64,000 nt of DNA from Psoroptes ovis (lineage: Eukaryota > Arthropoda > Arachnida > Sarcoptiformes > Psoroptidae). The notes below the pieces were generated by a model, which was not told the origin of the DNA, made no database searches, and saw only the letters and a list, made by a program, of their open reading frames with translations. Below, one piece after another: positions 23,901-38,900 of the stretch. Position 1 is the first letter of the stretch. Each line of letters begins with the position of its first letter. Location: NCBI GenBank assembly GCA_002943765.1, contig PQWQ01000005.1:372001-436000 (forward strand), read 5' to 3'. The position numbers and the translations under genes were made by a program.

Positions 23901-26900
23901 CCAGTCCAGTCGTCTACCAGTACGGTGGTAACTGGCTACCCGGCTGGCTGCTGGTCGATTGGGTTATGACATTCGAAAAACAATCGAATGATGATTATGA
24001 TGATGGTCAAATCATCATAATCATCATTATTATTATCATCTTCGAATATCAATGAAATGGTAATCTACCATGTTTTGATGTTTTAGTTATGGTGTGGTCA
24101 TCATTCAATACCTTATGTATACCTTTATGGTATCATCATCATCATCATCATCATCATCATATACCTGATATGTTTTGTTGTTGCTTTTGTTGATCAAAGA
24201 AATATATAATTTACATTGTCTACGACCATAGCATGGACATGAACAACAACAACAACAACAATGATGATGATAATAATCGACTATTATCGACTAAACTATC
24301 GAAATATCATTATATTAGGTTGTCCCATAAGTTCTTGCCGTTTTTCGAATGGAAAAAATGAAAAAAAAACGGCAAGAACTTATGGAACAACCTAATACAT
24401 ACCAAAGGTATTTATAATTTATATTATCAGGTAAAAATTCGAAATTCGAATTTCGAAAAAAAATGACCATTGGTCGCCATTTGAAATTTGTATTTCATTC
24501 GATAATAATAATAATAATAATTATTATTATTATTATTTTTTGTGAATGATAATAATATGATTGGTAAGTTAAATATCGACAAAAAAAAAAAATAATCAAC
24601 AGGTAGTTTGTATGCATTGTATGCATATATGTGTGTGTGATATACAGGCAAACATTATGTTCTATGTGTATCATTTTTACCTGTACGTGTCTGCATACAG
24701 GTGATATGCAGGTAAACAATGTATGGCATATAATGATTATTCATAATGATGATTATGATAATGGTCAATATCGATCAATGATGATGGTCGAAATGGTGGT
24801 TGATAACTGCTTGTTTATGATGATGATGATGATGATGATAATGACAAAATTGATGCACAAAGGTATAACCTTAGAATGAATGAATACCTTTAATGTACCC
24901 TTGCGTACATTGATACACATGCACACACACACAAGCAACACACCTTGTCGAAGCTATCTACCTTTGAGAACAAAACGAAAAAAAAAATTCCCTTTCAAAA
25001 ACTGTCATTTGCATATTCGCAAAGGTATAAGCAATATGCAATATCAATCTATGTAAAGGTATAAACCTTGAAAAAAATTACCTGAGATTTGCTTAAAGCT
25101 TTGGCCATAGAATTACATCAATAGAAATGATATAATTCAATACCTGGATTCAATTCCTACATCTCATTCCATTCATCATTCATATATAATTATCTCTTAA
25201 AATATGCCTACTGGCATTACACACACACACACAGGTAAATATCAAAAATTATTACCGTCATCATCCATGATGATCATTATTATTATGGTCACTTTCAAAT
25301 ACCACGAAATGAATATTGAAATACCTGAATATTGTTGTTGTTGCAATTCGTGTATATCAGTGACCATTATAATCATAATAATCATCATCATTCGTAGATG
25401 ATCATTACCATCAGATAAATTCAGGGTAAGAATTGATAATAATAATTACAAACAAAGAAAACATTTATTTACCTGAATAATTCAATGTCTAACCCTCGAA
25501 AAACCCCTGAAAAACCCCTCAAACCTTTTAAATCCCTCGAAACTTTCAAAGATCATCATCATCATCTGCTGAACCTGCTACCTGGATGATCTTTCGAATC
25601 TATACGTCATTGTATTGCATCCATCATCATACAGGTATATAATACCCCATGAATATGGCCATTATGATCATCATCATAATGTCCATCGATGGTGGATTTG
25701 TGGTGGCTGTTGCTGCTGCTGATTATTATTATTTTTTGAAAAGTTATAGCCTTTGTATTGATAAGGGCTATACACAAAATGTTGCCAATAAACACCATAA
25801 TCAAAACTTTCAATCATCATCATCATATAATCAATTTTGAATTTTGATTTATTCATTTTCAAATGATAATAATCATCATATGCAGGTATATCCACAGGTA
25901 AGTATAAGTACAGGTGGGTACACACCTACAATTTCAATTTTACCTTTGATCATCATTATTTATTTGAATTTTCGAAAATTTGAATTTTTCAAAATTCAAA
26001 AAATTTTAATTCGGAATAAATCAAACATTCATTCAATGAATGCATGTATTCAGCGTACAGGTATGTTACCCTGCCGATTCACAACAGGCCAATATACCTT
26101 TCAGAGAACTGATGAATGCAGGCTTCAAATCATCAAATGATCAATTCAAGTAGCAATTGCTTTGAATAGGTAAATACATCACCGATGATTATAATTGATG
26201 ATTATTATGGATGGATGTATTTTGATGAAAAATTTTAAATTATCATTTGGATTTATGCCTAAAAATGATACATGAATGATACACGCAACAACAATAATCG
26301 ACCATTATCACCATATAGATCTATGGCCATATTGATTGAGATAATCACAATGTATTTCAATGTATTTTAAGAACAAAAAAAAATCTTTGATAAAAAATAC
26401 ATAATCTTAGCTATGATCGTGAAATCATTATCGTGATTTGTTAAGATCGATAACCATCATTACAATATCATCATATCATTAATGGATTCATTGTACATTC
26501 GTGTGGATACAGTGGATTCATACACACAGGTAAACACAATGGCAGCCAGGCACACAGGTATATATCACGGATACACAAAAATATATATTCAAAGATAGAC
26601 ATCAATCGCACACCAATATTCATGCACGCATATATTACCATTAACAGGTAATGTAATTTACACACACACATACATATGTTGAATGAATGTTCGTTCATTC
26701 ATTCCATTCACACTGACCATATGAATTCATAACGATTTTATCATTAAAAAAAAAATTGTATTAAATTATTATTATTGAAGATGATAATAATAAAGATAAA
26801 TGTATCATCATTCGATAATATAAACATGTTTGAAAAAAAATTAAATTTGAATCTGATAAAAACAAATCATAAGTCAAGTGAATTGAATTTGAAATTCAAT

Positions 26901-29900
26901 TCAATTGAATATGAATGTAATATGAATGAATGTATCGTATATTTCGATTGATAACAAATCTATTGATTGGACACGATTTTCGTAGATTCGTTTCATTTTA
27001 TTTTAGCTAAATCAATTGTTTAGTTATCATCATCGTTTTATTGAAAAACAATTTATTTAGGTTGTCCGAAAAGTTTTGGCCGATTTTCATGAGCAACTAT
27101 ATACGATAAAGCTGAATGAACTTTTCGGACAACCTTATAGTTCATTCATTTCAAATGAATCACGTTTTTTTTTGTTTTGTTGTGAAAATATGAAAAAATT
27201 CAACCTTCATGCTTCAGCATATTCAACAGGTAGTTACTTAGTTACATACACAGGTAAGGTATTCAATATATACACGAAAACATATCCATAAAGTTCTTGA
27301 TATTATGGTTATCTATGGATACAAATCTATGGATAGATTTGTTTCGTGTAAAATAAATGAAAAAAAAATTGAAAAATTTTCAAATTACACAGTAGCTGGC
27401 TACTTGTAGATTATCTCATTTTTTACCTGGCCGTAATTTGGTGTGGCCCATCATCATCATACAATTATATGTATACCTGTGCATAATATACCAGAGTCTT
27501 GGCTGTCATAAGTCAGACATTCGATTCAATTCAATTTGATTCGATTTGATTTGATTTATTTTTTTTCATGTTTTTTCAAAGGTTCATCTCTATCTTTAAT
27601 CTTTGATGATACCTTTGAATGATAATGATGATGATGATGATGATACCTTTATGCCAATAATGATCCTAAATCTTCAAAAAAAAAACTTAAAAAACCTTAA
27701 CCTAATGATTATCATCTTTGAAAAACCTTTGAAAAAGCCCTCTGTGAGCTCTGAATACCTTGTGTGAATACCTTTCGAAAGTACCTGTTAAAATACCTTT
27801 TAAAATACCTGGTCAAGAAAAAAATACCTCTGAAAACCCCCACGAAAATACCTGCGAAACCTCGAAGAATTATACCTGAGAAATGAGCGAAATTTACCAA
27901 CAACAATAACAACAACAACAATCGAATTACACATTTCACGAATCTAAGAAATAATGATTTGTTGTTGTTGCTGCTGCTGCTGCTGCTGTTCATTATTAGT
28001 CAGTTGGTCATAGGTCTAAAACCTTAAAAATTTTTAGACATAAGAAAATACCTTTTACCTGAAATATTTCAAAAAAATTAATCGAAAAATATTTTCGATC
28101 AAATGATGAATTGTACAAACACTCAGGTACTGGTGATCAATATACACACAAACACAGGTATACACCTGATGATGATGATGATCAATACCTATGCCTTTGG
28201 ATGATGTTGTACCTTTGATATATTTGAGTATTTATTGAAAATTAAACTAAAATAAAAACTAAATGAAACTAAACTAAATGAAAAGAATCGAAAAATCGTG
28301 ACTGATCGTCACGCAATGATCGAAATTGAACCAAAGGTATGTACCTTTGAAAATTGTTAGTATATTGATTGATATATGTATCAAGGTAGCTGCAATATGG
28401 CTTCATTTACCATGTGGCCGAATATAACTAATCTAATGGTGAAATTTGTTTTATTTTTTCAAATTTATTTCATTTTAATAATAATACACAGGTATTGAAC
28501 CACATTAAAAACATTATTTTCGGGTGATCATTTTTTATTTACCAGGTATATTAAGGCTACCTGTTTTGTAATCATCATAATCATAATGATGGCTGAGAAT
28601 CTGTGCATGTATTACAACTTGTAAACCACCGAAATGCTTTTAAATTGTTTTTTACCTGAATTGAAATAATAATTCAAAGCTTCCGTGAACATACAGTAGC
28701 CATTATGTGTGTGCTGCTGTATTAGGTATCAGGTATTAGGCTTATACATGTGTAAGACATGGATATGTATGTTATGGAAACAAATTAAAATTCAAAAACA
28801 ATAACAAACACACCTGATGATCAGGATGATCATCATCAATAATATCAGGTTAATACCTTTGATTGATATGATTAGATTTGTCTTTTTAAACATTGCTTAA
28901 AATCCTTAAGAATAAGGATTTCAAATAATTTCACAGAAATAATTCAAAGAATTTTGAAACAATTTCAAACACACAGAGAACTCAGAAATAACTCAGGTAT
29001 ATTTCTCAGGTGATTCTTGCACATTGCTCGATCATTCATTGCTTATTGGAATTCTTTCTATTTTCAAATTTTCAAAAAACACTCTCTCAAAAAGTATCTA
29101 AAAGGTAATATTTCATTGATTATTAATTTCGAAAATTTTCTAAGATCATTAAGACTATAGATTTTAATAGATTCAATTCGTTGAAATTTTTTTTTTTTTC
29201 GTTTCATTTAAATTTCAAATTTATCATAATTATCTTTGTTCGATGAAAATAAAATAAAATAAAGGACAATTTAATTGGATTTTTCGTTTTTTTTCAAATT
29301 ATCAAATTAACAATATTTGTAATTTGTGTAATTATTACGTAATTTACGAATATTTTCAACCTTTGAAAAATGTACACACAAGTAAATACTTGAAAAATCG
29401 ATTAAATTAGAAGAAATGAAATTGGAAAAATTAAATTTGAAATTTGTAAGAAAAAAAAAATTCGATTAAAAACAAATCAATCACTCAACAAGTGAATTAA
29501 TGTAATGGTAACGGTGCAGGTATAATTACAATTTTTAAGAAATTGCCTTTCAAGAAGTATTGGGTTGTCCGATAAGTTCTTGCTGTTTTTTAAATTTTTT
29601 TTCCATTTGAAAAAACGACAAGAACTTATGGGACAAGCTAATATTTCAATGATGTTTTGTAATGGTTTGTAATGTTGAAATTATATTCATTTACTCATTC
29701 ATTCATTTACCTGGCCGAAAAAAAAAACAATCTGATCCAATTTAATGAAATTGAATCAAATATTAGACAAATAAACAATTGTTTTGAATGGTGAGAAAAT
29801 GTTTTTTGATTGTTTATGTAAGGTTGTTTATGTAATTCGCAAATAAAATCAAAGGATTAAACCTTAGAAGTTTTGAAAAGGCTTATGAATTATGAAAGAA

Positions 29901-32900
29901 AAAAAAATGTCTTAAAAAGCGGTCTCGATGCAAAGAGGTATATGAGGTATAAGGTATATTTCTTTTCAAAGAGGTATATACCTTTGAATTTGATCAACAA
30001 CAATGCTAATATCACATAATCTTCTTTGTTTTATTATTATTTGGGTTGTCCGGAAAATTTTTGCTGGTTGTATCGTACAAAAAATCATTTCGAAAATCGG
30101 CAAAAACTTATCGGACAACCTAATAGTATATTTTAATTTTTGATTTCGGGTTAATTCTTTGAGTTTTTATTAGTACAAACACACAGGTAAATACCTCTTG
30201 AATCATAGACATAATCTGTGATCATGTGATTATGTATTTTGTATGTGGAAAATCACACCAAGTTTTTTTTTTTTTTTTGAAGAGTTTATACCTGTTAAAT
30301 ATTTAGCTGCAGCTTAGCATTATTTGTTATTCGTTATCAGTATTATACCACCATCATCGTCGTGTCTATGATATTAAATGATTATGATTATTTTGAATAA
30401 CAATAATTTGACAGTCTAAATATTAGGTGATTATAACAGGTTTTCTTTCGGTATTCAAATCTTTAAGTTTTTTTGGTTCCGGTTTTCGGACATTTATGAT
30501 GAACAATGAACATTAAACAATAAATGACGATGATTATTGTTTCCAATTCAATGATTATTCATTCATAAATTTGTTGAGGTTATTGTTGACAAGTCATTCA
30601 ATAGTCATATATCATAACTATGAAACATAAACTATACGGTAATGGCGCTCGTGTGTGTGTGTGTGTGTGTGTGTGGCCTATTGACTTTGAATTTCGAAAT
30701 TTTCACACAAAAAATTAACCAACTGGAACGGCTGCCGCCGCCGCTGCTGCCGCTGATTAACCATTAACCACAGGTAAATGGTTAATTAATGATTAATTAA
30801 GAGGTTAAATTAGAGTTTATAGTTTTTAGAGGCTTGTATTCGTCGTGTTTTTAATTGAATTTAAGAAAATGATGGAATAAATGCTTTGACATACCTTATT
30901 ATGTGTCATACGATGATAATAGAGGTTTGAGCTAGCTGTAAAACGTTTACCACAAATTGGACCTTGGGATCGAATTGAATTAAAAATTTGAAATTTGATT
31001 AGTCATTTATTGAATATGTCTCAAATATTAGGCTGTCCGGAAAGTTTTGGCCAATTTTCATTAAGCAACTTCGATTGATTAATCGGAATGAATTTTTCGG
31101 ACAACCTAATAAACTATAATCCTTCAAAAACACTTACATTGATGAGGTTTTTCACCTGAATGTATTCGACGATGTGTATTCAATGATGATGATGTTGAAA
31201 ATCCTTTACCACAAACATCACAAACATGTGGCTAAAACATATGGAATAGGGAAAAATCAATTAAATTCAGTTAATCTGATTCAATTTCAAGAGACCTATT
31301 AAATTTCACACAAATTACCTTTTCACCTGTATGCGTACGCAAATGACGCCTAAGCAATGATGGCCGATCGAATGCTTTACCACAATATTCACAAGGTAAC
31401 ATCGTTCGTTCACGTGGTTTTTTAACAATCAAATGATTGGCCAATGATTTCATTGTTTCAAAATCTTTCAGCACTGTTTTCGTTGAGGTCGTTGTCTTTG
31501 ATGGTGTTGTTGATGGTATTTTGGAAGCTGCTGTCACTGTGGACGATGATATTGATGAATTCTGTTTGTTATTACTTGACAACACTGGATTTGTGGATGA
31601 CATTAATGCCGTTAATGTATCGATTGTTGATTGATTTTTCATCATCATTTGTTGATTACAACCTATAGCCTTCGATGATGATATCGATGACGTCGATGGT
31701 GATGATGGTAATGTATTATTATTGATTCGTTTTCGTTTATTCGATTGTGATATTAATGATGATAATATTTGACCATTATTTTGACCATTGTTTTGATTCT
31801 GATTATTATTTCTGGCCGCAATCAACATCGATGTATGATGTTCGATTAATTTCATTTTCATTGATTCACTTTCAAATATTGATCGAATGGTTTGTAAGGA
31901 TGATGATGATGCTGTTGTCGATGATAAATGGCCATCATCATCATCATCGTCGTCTTCGACATCATCTTGGTCATTTCGAATGTTTTCGACATCTTCTATC
32001 TCATCTTCGATACCAACAATGTCTTCATTTTCATCATTCATACAATCATCGATTGTATCGTCTAAGACATCATCATGGAGACCATTATCTTGTAGACCAC
32101 CATGACCATCGGTCACAATTTCTTCATCATGATCATCATGATGATCATTGATATTACCATTACCATTACTGCTACCATTATCGTTATCATAATTAATTTC
32201 TTCATTATCATTATCATTATCGTTGATCATATCTTCATCTAAATCATCATCGATCATATGATTATCACAATTATTTCGATGATTAATGTCATTGATATCA
32301 TTATCATCAATATCAACATTGATCATTATTTTTTCATCATCATCTTGATCGTGGTCATTGTTGACATTATTATCATTGATATCATCGACCACTGATTCTG
32401 GTGAACTTGGTAATCGTGGTTGATTGATTGGTTGTTGCTGCTGATGCTGCTGGTGTTTTTTGATGTCCACTGGGTTCGCTGCAGTAGTTGTCGAGAGATC
32501 AATCGTCGATTTTGATTTATTTTTGATTTTATTCAATAATCTTAATTGTTTCGATGCTGCTAGGGCTGGGGCCGGGGCTGTCATCATTGATGATGTATGG
32601 TTTGTCGACGTCGTGGTCGTCGTCGATGATTTTCTATTATCTAATTTTTTAATCAATGATATATGATGATGTTTACCATTATTTTGGCCAGGGTTGTGAC
32701 TGGTTGAAAATAATGATGATAATGTTGTCGATGGTGATGATGCGGAATTATTTGATGATAACGTCGATGATGATGTTGTCGATGATTCGGATGGTGATGC
32801 TAACAATGACATTGAAAGATCAAGTGGACTATCTGTGAAATAAATTTGATTTTTCGGGACAAAATATAGAAGAAAAAACGTAAACAATTACGATCATGAC

Positions 32901-35900
32901 ATTTATGAATGGATATCCGAGAATTGAGTCAAACAAAAAAAAAAAAAAAACATTCGAAAATTCGAATCAAAACATTCGAAATTCAAAGACGTTCGAATTT
33001 AAAAAAAAAACATAACCCATAAAGTCAAAGGGCCTAGACCTTTGGATTTTTGAAAAAAATATCTAAAATAATCACATACCTTGTAATGTTTGTCGACAGA
33101 TAATCGCATGATGATGATTATAATTAGTGCTTGAGCGAAAAAATGGTTGAAACAGTGAAATTGATGATGGATGATGATTGAAAAATTGTTGAAACAATAA
33201 CTGTTGCTGTTGTTGCTGCTGTTGTAATTGTTGATAATGTAAATTTTGTTGTTGCTGTTGCTGTTGATGTTGTTGCAATTGAAGAGTATGATGTAGGTAA
33301 TCTAAATTTTTGAGATCATAATAAACAACTATTTCTTTATACGATGGTATTGTTTGTATACATTCATATATGATTTCACCACGTATTATACGGCCAACAA
33401 TATTAACATTTTCATTTAATAATTTTGTAATCGTAACGAAACGAATCCAATTACAATGACGAATCGTTTTATTATCGATCGTATGTATTTCATCGAAACA
33501 ACCAAATTTATTACGTATCTACAGGTCCGAAACAACATTAAACATCAAAAATGAATGATTAAATATTAAATAAATGAATTCAATTTAATGTAAGTAAATG
33601 AATATCAGGGTTTTGAAGTTTTAATTCATAGTTTTAAAATTAAATTTCATAATTTTACAATTTAAAATTTTCATTGAAAACTACGAAAATTAACTTTAAA
33701 ACTACGAATTAAAACTTCAAAACCATGTAAGTAAATATTAATAATAATTAATAAAATTTATAATTAGATTCAAATAAGAAGATGAAGAAGAAGAAGCAAA
33801 ATTAAGCAAAAAATTCATTAATTTCTTTGAAAATTTTTAATTAATCAAACATTTTTTTCATTTCATTTCATTTCTCTGTGTGTTTTCAATCCATTTTATC
33901 AACATATACAGCCATACATCCATTCAATTTACATTGGAAATCATTTATCATATTTGAAATAAGCCAAATCAAGAAAGTAATTAATCATTCGAATATATTT
34001 GTATCCATGTATTTATGTCTGTGGTATGTATGTATGTATACAAGCCAATATGGCACGAATCACATTTTCAATGGTAAAACTTATGATAAATTTTTTCCAC
34101 GAAAAAAAAAAATTCCAGATAAGAAATCAATGTTTTTTCTTGCTAAGAAGATAATTCAAAAAATAAGAAAAAGAAGAAAAAAAATGTCATTTTCACATTG
34201 CACAGCATGGGTTTCTGTCTAAGGCTATGGCCTTGCATATTCTTGGTCAACAACTTTTTTCCCGTTAGATCAAGTGAATCAATTTTTTGTTCAATGTCTG
34301 TCTACCTGTTGATCATCATCGTAGATCAGGTATATTTTAGATACGAATCGAATTATTGAATTATTCGATTTGGATTCGAATCGAATTCAAATGTATAGAA
34401 TTCGAATCAATTTATCACAATTTTAAAAATTGTGAAAACGAAAATCTTGGAAAATCTTGAAAATCAATTTTTTTTTGGATAATTAATCAATTCAAGATCT
34501 ACCAAATGATCATTGATAATCATAATTCAATAATCGTTTTTTATTTGTGAAATTTTCCAAAATTTTTCGCTATCAAACACAATTGAATTATTAGGTCGTT
34601 CGGAAAGTTTTGGCCGATTTTCATCACCAACTCTATTGATTGAGCCGAATGAACTTTCTGGACAGCCTGATATCAGTAAGATATGAAAATTCATAATTTC
34701 ACGATCGTAATGTCGTCCACATAATCACATTGATCACATAAGGTAAGATGATCATAATTTTCAGTATTTTCTTTGATTAATAATTTATCATTTTTTCAAA
34801 TATTCTTATATCCAGGTATATCAATATTCGTTTCTCTTGATACACATTAATGGCATTTCAAAAACATATTGAAAAATACATCTTGTGGCCATGAACAACA
34901 ACATCATATGAAATATTAAAAGTAATGATGTTGAATATTGAATATTGAACATTATCCGTAATAATTTTTATTTTTCAATTAATCATAATTTTATCTTTAA
35001 GAAATGGCAAAATAACAAAAAAATGAAAAATATTTCACAAGATTGTTCGAAAAGTTTTTGCCGATTTTCTAATTATTTTCTACAATATAGCCAGTAGAAA
35101 ACTTTCCGGACAACCTAATAATATTTTATTTATGAATTATTTCATAAGGTATGTTCATCATAAACATTTATTATTATTATTATTATTTGATTCAATCATA
35201 CATTTTACATGCTTTAAAAATGATGATGATGATCATAAATTCATATTTTTTTGAATTCATTTAGCTTAAGAAGTATGTATTAAAACTCCATTTCAATAAA
35301 CCACCATAGAAATCATATATTTCTATAAATAATGATAATCATAATCATCAAATAAACACACCATTATTCATCATACATACATTCCACCATTATCCTCTTA
35401 TGTATTTACCTTTTTAGTCATATATTTTTTAATGATTTTTTCTCTGATCATCATTTCAAAACAATCAATTATTTACCCTTAAAGGTTAATAGATTTTCGA
35501 ATGGCAAATGAAATGTGCATATGCACTGTTGCATCAAAAAAATGATTATGATGATGGTCACAGGCACCTGTACATACCCTACCTGCTGTACATATGAATA
35601 ATGGAAAAATAATGATGATAAAATCCATAAATTTCAAACTGGATTAATGAATTTATTTTCTTATTTTCAATTTCGATTTTGATTTTCAATTTTGAATTGC
35701 AAAATTCGAACTAAAGTTCAATGAAATTTTGAAATTTTCAATTATAAGAAAATATGGTAATGGGGAAAAACACTATGATAAATTGTACAAAATTGAAGAA
35801 AAAAAATATCAATCAATCGATCAATGTGTGGTGATCGAATATATTAATGATTTATTGATTTTCTTTGATGATAATTGATAATGAATATTGAAAAATGAAC

Positions 35901-38900
35901 ATTTTGAAACATTTACAGAAGATATTGCCGGTGAAAAATGATAAATTTTCAAAATTTCACTTCAAGATTACTGAAATTCATAATTGATTAAAGGTTTGAA
36001 GGTTAATTTTCTGTTTTTTTACTGCACAATAATTAATGACATTATCTTATTTGAAAAGATACCTGATGATATAACAAAAATTGATCAAAATTTCAATAAT
36101 GGCACACGCTGGGTATTTGAATATATGGCAGCCAATCGAGAAAAATGATGAATTCAAATGGGCTTAAGTTTCTGAAAGATTTTTTTTTTCGATTGAATAA
36201 TCATTATCATTATTCATAAAGGTAAGCTAAAATAGAATATGTGAATATAAATCAATCATATCTGCACACACTTTTCGTATGTTTTGCATAATAATATTTA
36301 AAAAAATAAATTAAAATATACAGGTGATAGACAGCAGCAGATAACACAATTGAATGCTCGTGTGTGTGTGTGTGTGTGTGTGTATGCTAACAGTGCAGTG
36401 CTGCTGCTGCAGCTTGCTTACAGGTACGCAATGAACTTGATTTTAATTCAATTTTTCTTGGTCAGGCTAATGAATTTGTAAAAATTCGATTGATCAATGA
36501 TCAAACTTCCATTGCTCAGCCAGTGAAAACCAAAGAAAAAATTATGAATGAAATCTATGATTTATTCAAGAAAAATTTCTTTAAAAAAAACTTGATCAGA
36601 TATATAACCAAGCAACAAATTAAATTAATGAAACAGCGACATTCAATTAATGATGAAACATTTCATTAATTTATCTTTATCGTTATCTTTATCTCTCAAG
36701 CATTTGTATGCAGGTAAGCATACAGGTATGTAATGTTTGACAATTTGACATTTGACATTTGCAGAGAAAAAAGAGAAAAAAAATTTTCTCATAAAGATTA
36801 TCAAAAACATCTTTACGATACCAAACATCTTTAGAAAATGCATTCAGAATGCACATTACCTTTTTGTGTGTGCAAGACTATACCGTCTTTAAGAAAATGA
36901 AAAATTTTTACAAAAAAAAAAAAATTTTCTCACAGTAATTTTTACCTGTTTTAATTGTCAGAATTTTTCTTTATATTTTAGTTTTCTTGATTAAATCTCC
37001 TTTAAATACCCTTATACCTCCTCTCTGTAACTTCAAAAAAAAACCTTGTTTTTTATACCAGATCATCACAAAGTTTTATTGCACAATTTTATGGTCTTAT
37101 GAATGAATTTTTAAAAGAATCTAGAAGATTTAGAATTTTTATTTTTTGAAAAAAAAAGAAAAATTAAGTAAAATTGTATCATTTAATTAATTAATTAATG
37201 ATTATGATGATGATGGTGATGATCATGATCATCATTAATTAAGCAAATGTATTATGTAAGATTCAAATTTTTTCATTTCAATTTTATTTCTTAAAGATTT
37301 AATGAAAAAATTTGATTTTATTAAGTTGTCCGAAAAGTTCAATCGGCTTACCCACCGATAGAGTTGTTCATGAAAATCGGCCAAAACTTTCCGAACAACA
37401 ACCAAAATAAATTCAAAACCATTGATTGTGGTGACCACCCAGTACAATTGATTGATTGAAAATTTATTATTATTTCAAATACACAGCAAAAAACGACCAA
37501 AAAAAAAAAATTTGTGGTCAAAGTCGTCGTCAATTGGTCGCGACAATTTGACATTTTAGCCTTATTTAATTGTTTTAAATTCATTTAAAACAATAATAAA
37601 TAATCAAAATTCTTATCAGATTTTCAGCTATTTTCGATTACAGGTTAGTCAAATAGGTAAGATCAAAAATTAAAAAGATCAAATGACAAATGTTTTTTTT
37701 TTTGAAATAATGAACCCATAGGGTTCATTTAGATTGAATCTATGGTGATATCTTTAATATACACAGTAAGTATATCCAGTAGGCCATTCGAAAAAAAAAA
37801 CTGTTGGCAATCAGATTTGTTATCAGTTTTTTTTCTGTTTCTGGCCTTTATTGATTCATTGTTCAGTTTGAACAGTGAAAAAAAAACAGTGAACCAATCA
37901 ATCAATCGATTGATTAATCAATTGATACTATCAATTTCTGAAACTGAGTAAATTAAAATTTTCAACTCTGTAATAAACTCTTATTTTTTTTCCAACAATT
38001 TCACAGGTAGAAAATTGAAAATCAATCAAATTTCTTCGATGAAAAAAATTTTCCAAAGAATTTTATTTGTGGTTTCAATATTTTTTTTTTTGGCTAAGAT
38101 TTATGTGTATGGTAAGATTAGCTGAGAAGTTGAATAAGAAAACGAACGAAATCAAATTAATTATTTTTTTTCTGCTTTTGAAGAATCAAGAGAAATGGAA
38201 TTACACTTTGAAATACTTGCATTGGATGCTGTATACAATGATACAATCTTACGAAACAATTCGTCGTATTCGTTTTCATGTATGAATCATTCGAAATTAA
38301 AAGATATCCTGCTGTTGTTGTTCGGCTGCGCTGCCCCGAATGATCAATGAATCGATGTTTGGTCATGAAAAAACTAATTGCTTGCATGTGTATTGCACAC
38401 ACACAACCACACACAGGTATTTATCAAAAGTTTTAAAAATTTCGGCTTCGAAACCAAACGAAATTACATGTTGAATATGATTTTTGAAAAATTAAATAAT
38501 TCAATCACTTTCAATGTATTTTCAATCGGGAAAATTTTTAAAAAATCGAATTTTCATGTAAAGCACCTGAGAGATGATGAAGAAGAATCGAACAAAACAA
38601 GAACAACAACCGAAATTGCTACCTGAATATATCAGCCAAGAAAATGACCATCACATTATCATTATCGAATTGAATTATTTTTTTTCAAAAAATTGAACTA
38701 AAATTCAATACATCAAGGTACCATGTATAAAATTGGTGAAGAACAACAATATATAATCATTTATTATATTGGGTTGTCCCATAAGTTCTTGCCGTTTTTT
38801 AAATTTTTTTTTCATTCGAAAAACGGCAAGAGCTTATGCAAGGACAACCTTATACATGATAATAACTAATAATAGATTTATTTTCATGTATTTATATGTA

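Larger units (their letters stand above)
21436..30894 (-). other. Intron 5 of the PRDM-like gene (9.46 kb)
   Basis: Separates fingers 1-3 from fingers 4-6. It holds four MITEs, many GAT/ATC microsatellites ((TCA)n at 24132-24160, an (AAT)n(ATT)n palindrome at 24502-24537) and the densest TACCT/AGGTA motif clusters of the window (24.4-30.0 kb). No ORF here looks like a gene. Confidence 0.6.

Noticed and set aside
27712..27993. 93-codon minus ORF with RYF repeats
   Set aside because: Result of the TACCT motif cluster and a CTG run; no sign of a real peptide precursor (no signal peptide, no dibasic sites).
31437..32838. Several plus-strand ORFs (up to 134 codons) over PRDM exon 3
   Set aside because: They are antisense readings of Ser/Asp-coding GAT/ATC repeats; the minus frame has the zinc finger and matching splice phases.
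33878..34222. 114-codon plus ORF ending in a Lys-rich segment
   Set aside because: Low-complexity, lies in intron 1 of the PRDM-like gene, no family recognised.
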